Of a DNA stretch of 64,000 nucleotides, positions 62,394 through 64,000 are shown piece by piece. A program made the position numbers and the translations under genes. The notes under the pieces were generated by a model. That model was not told the DNA's origin. It did no database searches and worked only from the letters and a program-made list of their open reading frames with translations. The stretch is from Trachelipus rathkii (lineage: Eukaryota; Arthropoda; Malacostraca; Isopoda; Trachelipodidae): positions 1 to 64,000 of the forward strand of contig JABUQX010117098.1 of NCBI GenBank assembly GCA_015478945.1, given 5' to 3'. The stretch's first letter is position 1. The number at the start of each line of letters is the position of its first letter.

Positions 62394-64000
62394 GGTTAAT
62401 TAGGCAGATGTTTGAGGAATCTGCTCTACACCATCGTAAAAAATATAAAATTTGATGTAGTGATAAAGCGTAGTCAAGCTTATTTATATTGTTTAATGTG
62501 TAATAGCAAAGAAATCTAAATTTGTTATAATATGTATTCATGTTAGATCGGTTTTAGATAATAATTTGAGCTAGTTAACTTAGGCAGGTGTTTGAGGTAT
62601 CTCCTTTGCAAAACTGTAAAAAATTTACACAATTATGTAGTGTTATAGCGTTTTCAAGCTTATTTATATTGTTATATGTGTAATAGCAAAGAAATTTAAA
62701 TTTGTTATAATATTTATTCAATTAAGATCGGTTTTAGATAATAATTTGGGATCCTAGTTAATTTAGGTAGGTTTCTGAGGTATCTGCTTTTTGCACAACC
62801 AGAAAAAATTTATTATTAATGTAGTGATAAAGCGTAGTAAAGCTTTATTATATTGTTATATGTGAAATAGCAAAGAAATCTAAATTTGTTATAATATGTA
62901 TTCATGTTAGATCGGTTTCAGATAATAATTTGGGCTCCTAGGTAATTTAGGCAGGTGTTTGAGGTATCTTCTTTGCAAAACCGTAAAATATTTACAATTT
63001 GATGTAGTGATAAAGCGTAGTCAAGTTTATTTATATTTTTATATGTGTAATAGCAAAGAAATCTAAATTTGTTATAATATGTATTCATGTTAGATCGGTT
63101 TCAGATAATAATTTGGGCTAATAGGTAATTAAGGCAGGTGTTTGAGGTATCTTCTTTGCACAACCGTAAAATATTTACAATTTGATGTAGTGATAAAGTG
63201 TAGTCAAGCTTATTTATATTGTTTTATGTGTAATAGCATAGAAATCTAAATTTGTTTTATATGTATTCATGTTAGAACGGTTTCAGATAATAATTTGGGC
63301 TCCTAGGTAATTTCAGCAGGTGTTTTGCACAACCGTAAAAAATTTAAACATTTATGTAGTGATAAAACGTAGTCAAGTTTATTATATTGTTATATGTGTA
63401 ATAGCAAAGAAATCTAAATTTGTTATAATATGTATTCATGTTAGATCGGTTTCAGATAATAATTTGGCTCCTAGGTAATTTAGGCAGGTGTTTGAGTCCT
63501 TTGCACAACCGTAAAATATTTACAATTTGATGTAGTGATAAAGCGTAGTCAAGCTTATTTATATTGTTTTATGTTTAATAGCAAAGAAATCTAAATTTGT
63601 TATAATATGTATTCATGTTAGATCGGTTTTAGATAATAATTTGGGCTTCTAGGTAATTTAGGCAGGTGTTTGAGGTATCTCCTTTGCACAACCGTAAAAA
63701 AATTACACATTTTTGTAGTGATAAAGCGTAGTCAAGCTTATTTATATTATATGGGTAATAGCAAAGAAATTTAAATTTGTTATAATATGTATTTATGTTA
63801 GATAGGCTTCAGATATTAATTTGGGCTCCTAGGGTAATTTAGGCAGGCTTGAGGCATTCCTTTGCACAAACTGCAAAAGATTTACAATTTGATGTAGTGA
63901 TAAAGCGTGTTCAAGCTTATTTCTGTCGTTATTTTAATACAAAGAAAATAAATAAGTGTTATAATTTGTCTTCATGTCAGATTGGTTTGATAATAATTTT
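62394..64000 (+). repeat. Second ~3.1-kb higher-order unit, cut by window end
   Basis: Collinear with 59,295 to about 60,910 by the rare markers listed for that unit, ending in the TTTGTCTTCATGTCAG monomer type at the window edge as expected. Confidence 0.7.

Larger units (their letters stand above)
38247..64000 (+). repeat. 183-bp satellite array, main segment
   Basis: Tandem head-to-tail monomers to the right edge, all in one orientation; by length about 140 copies. Typical spacing between AAGCTT sites is 182-184 bp. Variants fall in linked sets: TATTTACAATTTGATG is usually followed by TTTTATGTG, while AATTTACACATTTATG is followed by TTATATGTG. A third type has TAAATGTG or TTAATGTG, AAAACTAAATTTG and TTTGTCTTCATGTCAGATC. 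No gene lies inside. Such arrays are typical of centromeric or heterochromatic DNA; location here is unknown. Confidence 0.97.

Noticed and set aside
35675..64000. Regular repeats as a CRISPR array
   Set aside because: The entire 183-bp unit is repeated with no unique spacers, and the setting is eukaryotic.

Overview
The window looks like non-coding, repeat-dominated nuclear DNA from a eukaryote, most likely an invertebrate animal. The evidence is extreme A+T richness, very many long (TA)n tracts with scattered (CT)n, (CA)n and poly(T) runs, a tRNA-derived SINE-like unit with a poly(A) tail, remnants of non-LTR retrotransposons, and about 28 kb of tandem satellite. I see no intact protein gene, rRNA or bacterial-type operon. 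Crustacean genomes are known to be this rich in simple repeats, so an arthropod is a reasonable guess, but nothing here fixes the taxon. Many frames and repeat copies are broken by one- or few-base indels. That fits old decaying repeats, and possibly also uncorrected long-read errors.

Positions 1-35,675 alternate between blocks of (TA)n-type DNA and A+T-rich unique sequence. A few G+C-richer islands stand out: about 4,860-5,460, 10,930-11,150, 11,640-12,560, 19,745-20,000, 20,720-20,900, 21,480-21,690, 26,100-26,740 and 34,725-35,060. Several hold transposon relics: a tRNA-derived SINE candidate (10,931-11,180), weaker tRNA-like pol III promoter remnants on the minus strand (near 8.95, 13.5 and 23.7 kb), a weak reverse-transcriptase-like segment (12,462-12,660), a cluster of inverted repeats (19.87-21.69 kb), and a clearer C-terminal reverse-transcriptase fragment on the minus strand (35,423-35,675). 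Around 31.7-33.85 kb the plus strand switches from G-poor/C-rich (with a long (CA)n block) to C-poor/G-rich.

From 35,675 to the right edge the DNA is a tandem satellite with a monomer of about 183 bp, each usually carrying an AAGCTT (HindIII) site. Linked sequence variants alternate between adjacent monomers, and rarer variants recur every ~3.1 kb. This points to a two-level higher-order repeat (about 366 bp, and about 17 monomers). The array abuts the reverse-transcriptase fragment on its left and runs off the window on its right.

The most striking item is a 1.24-kb, almost wholly palindromic element (37,005-38,246) inserted in the satellite and flanked by a direct repeat of 9-10 bp. It is built of alternating copies of one short module, and a diverged partial relative lies at 14,310-14,642. 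I infer a non-autonomous foldback DNA transposon; the family is not identifiable by eye.
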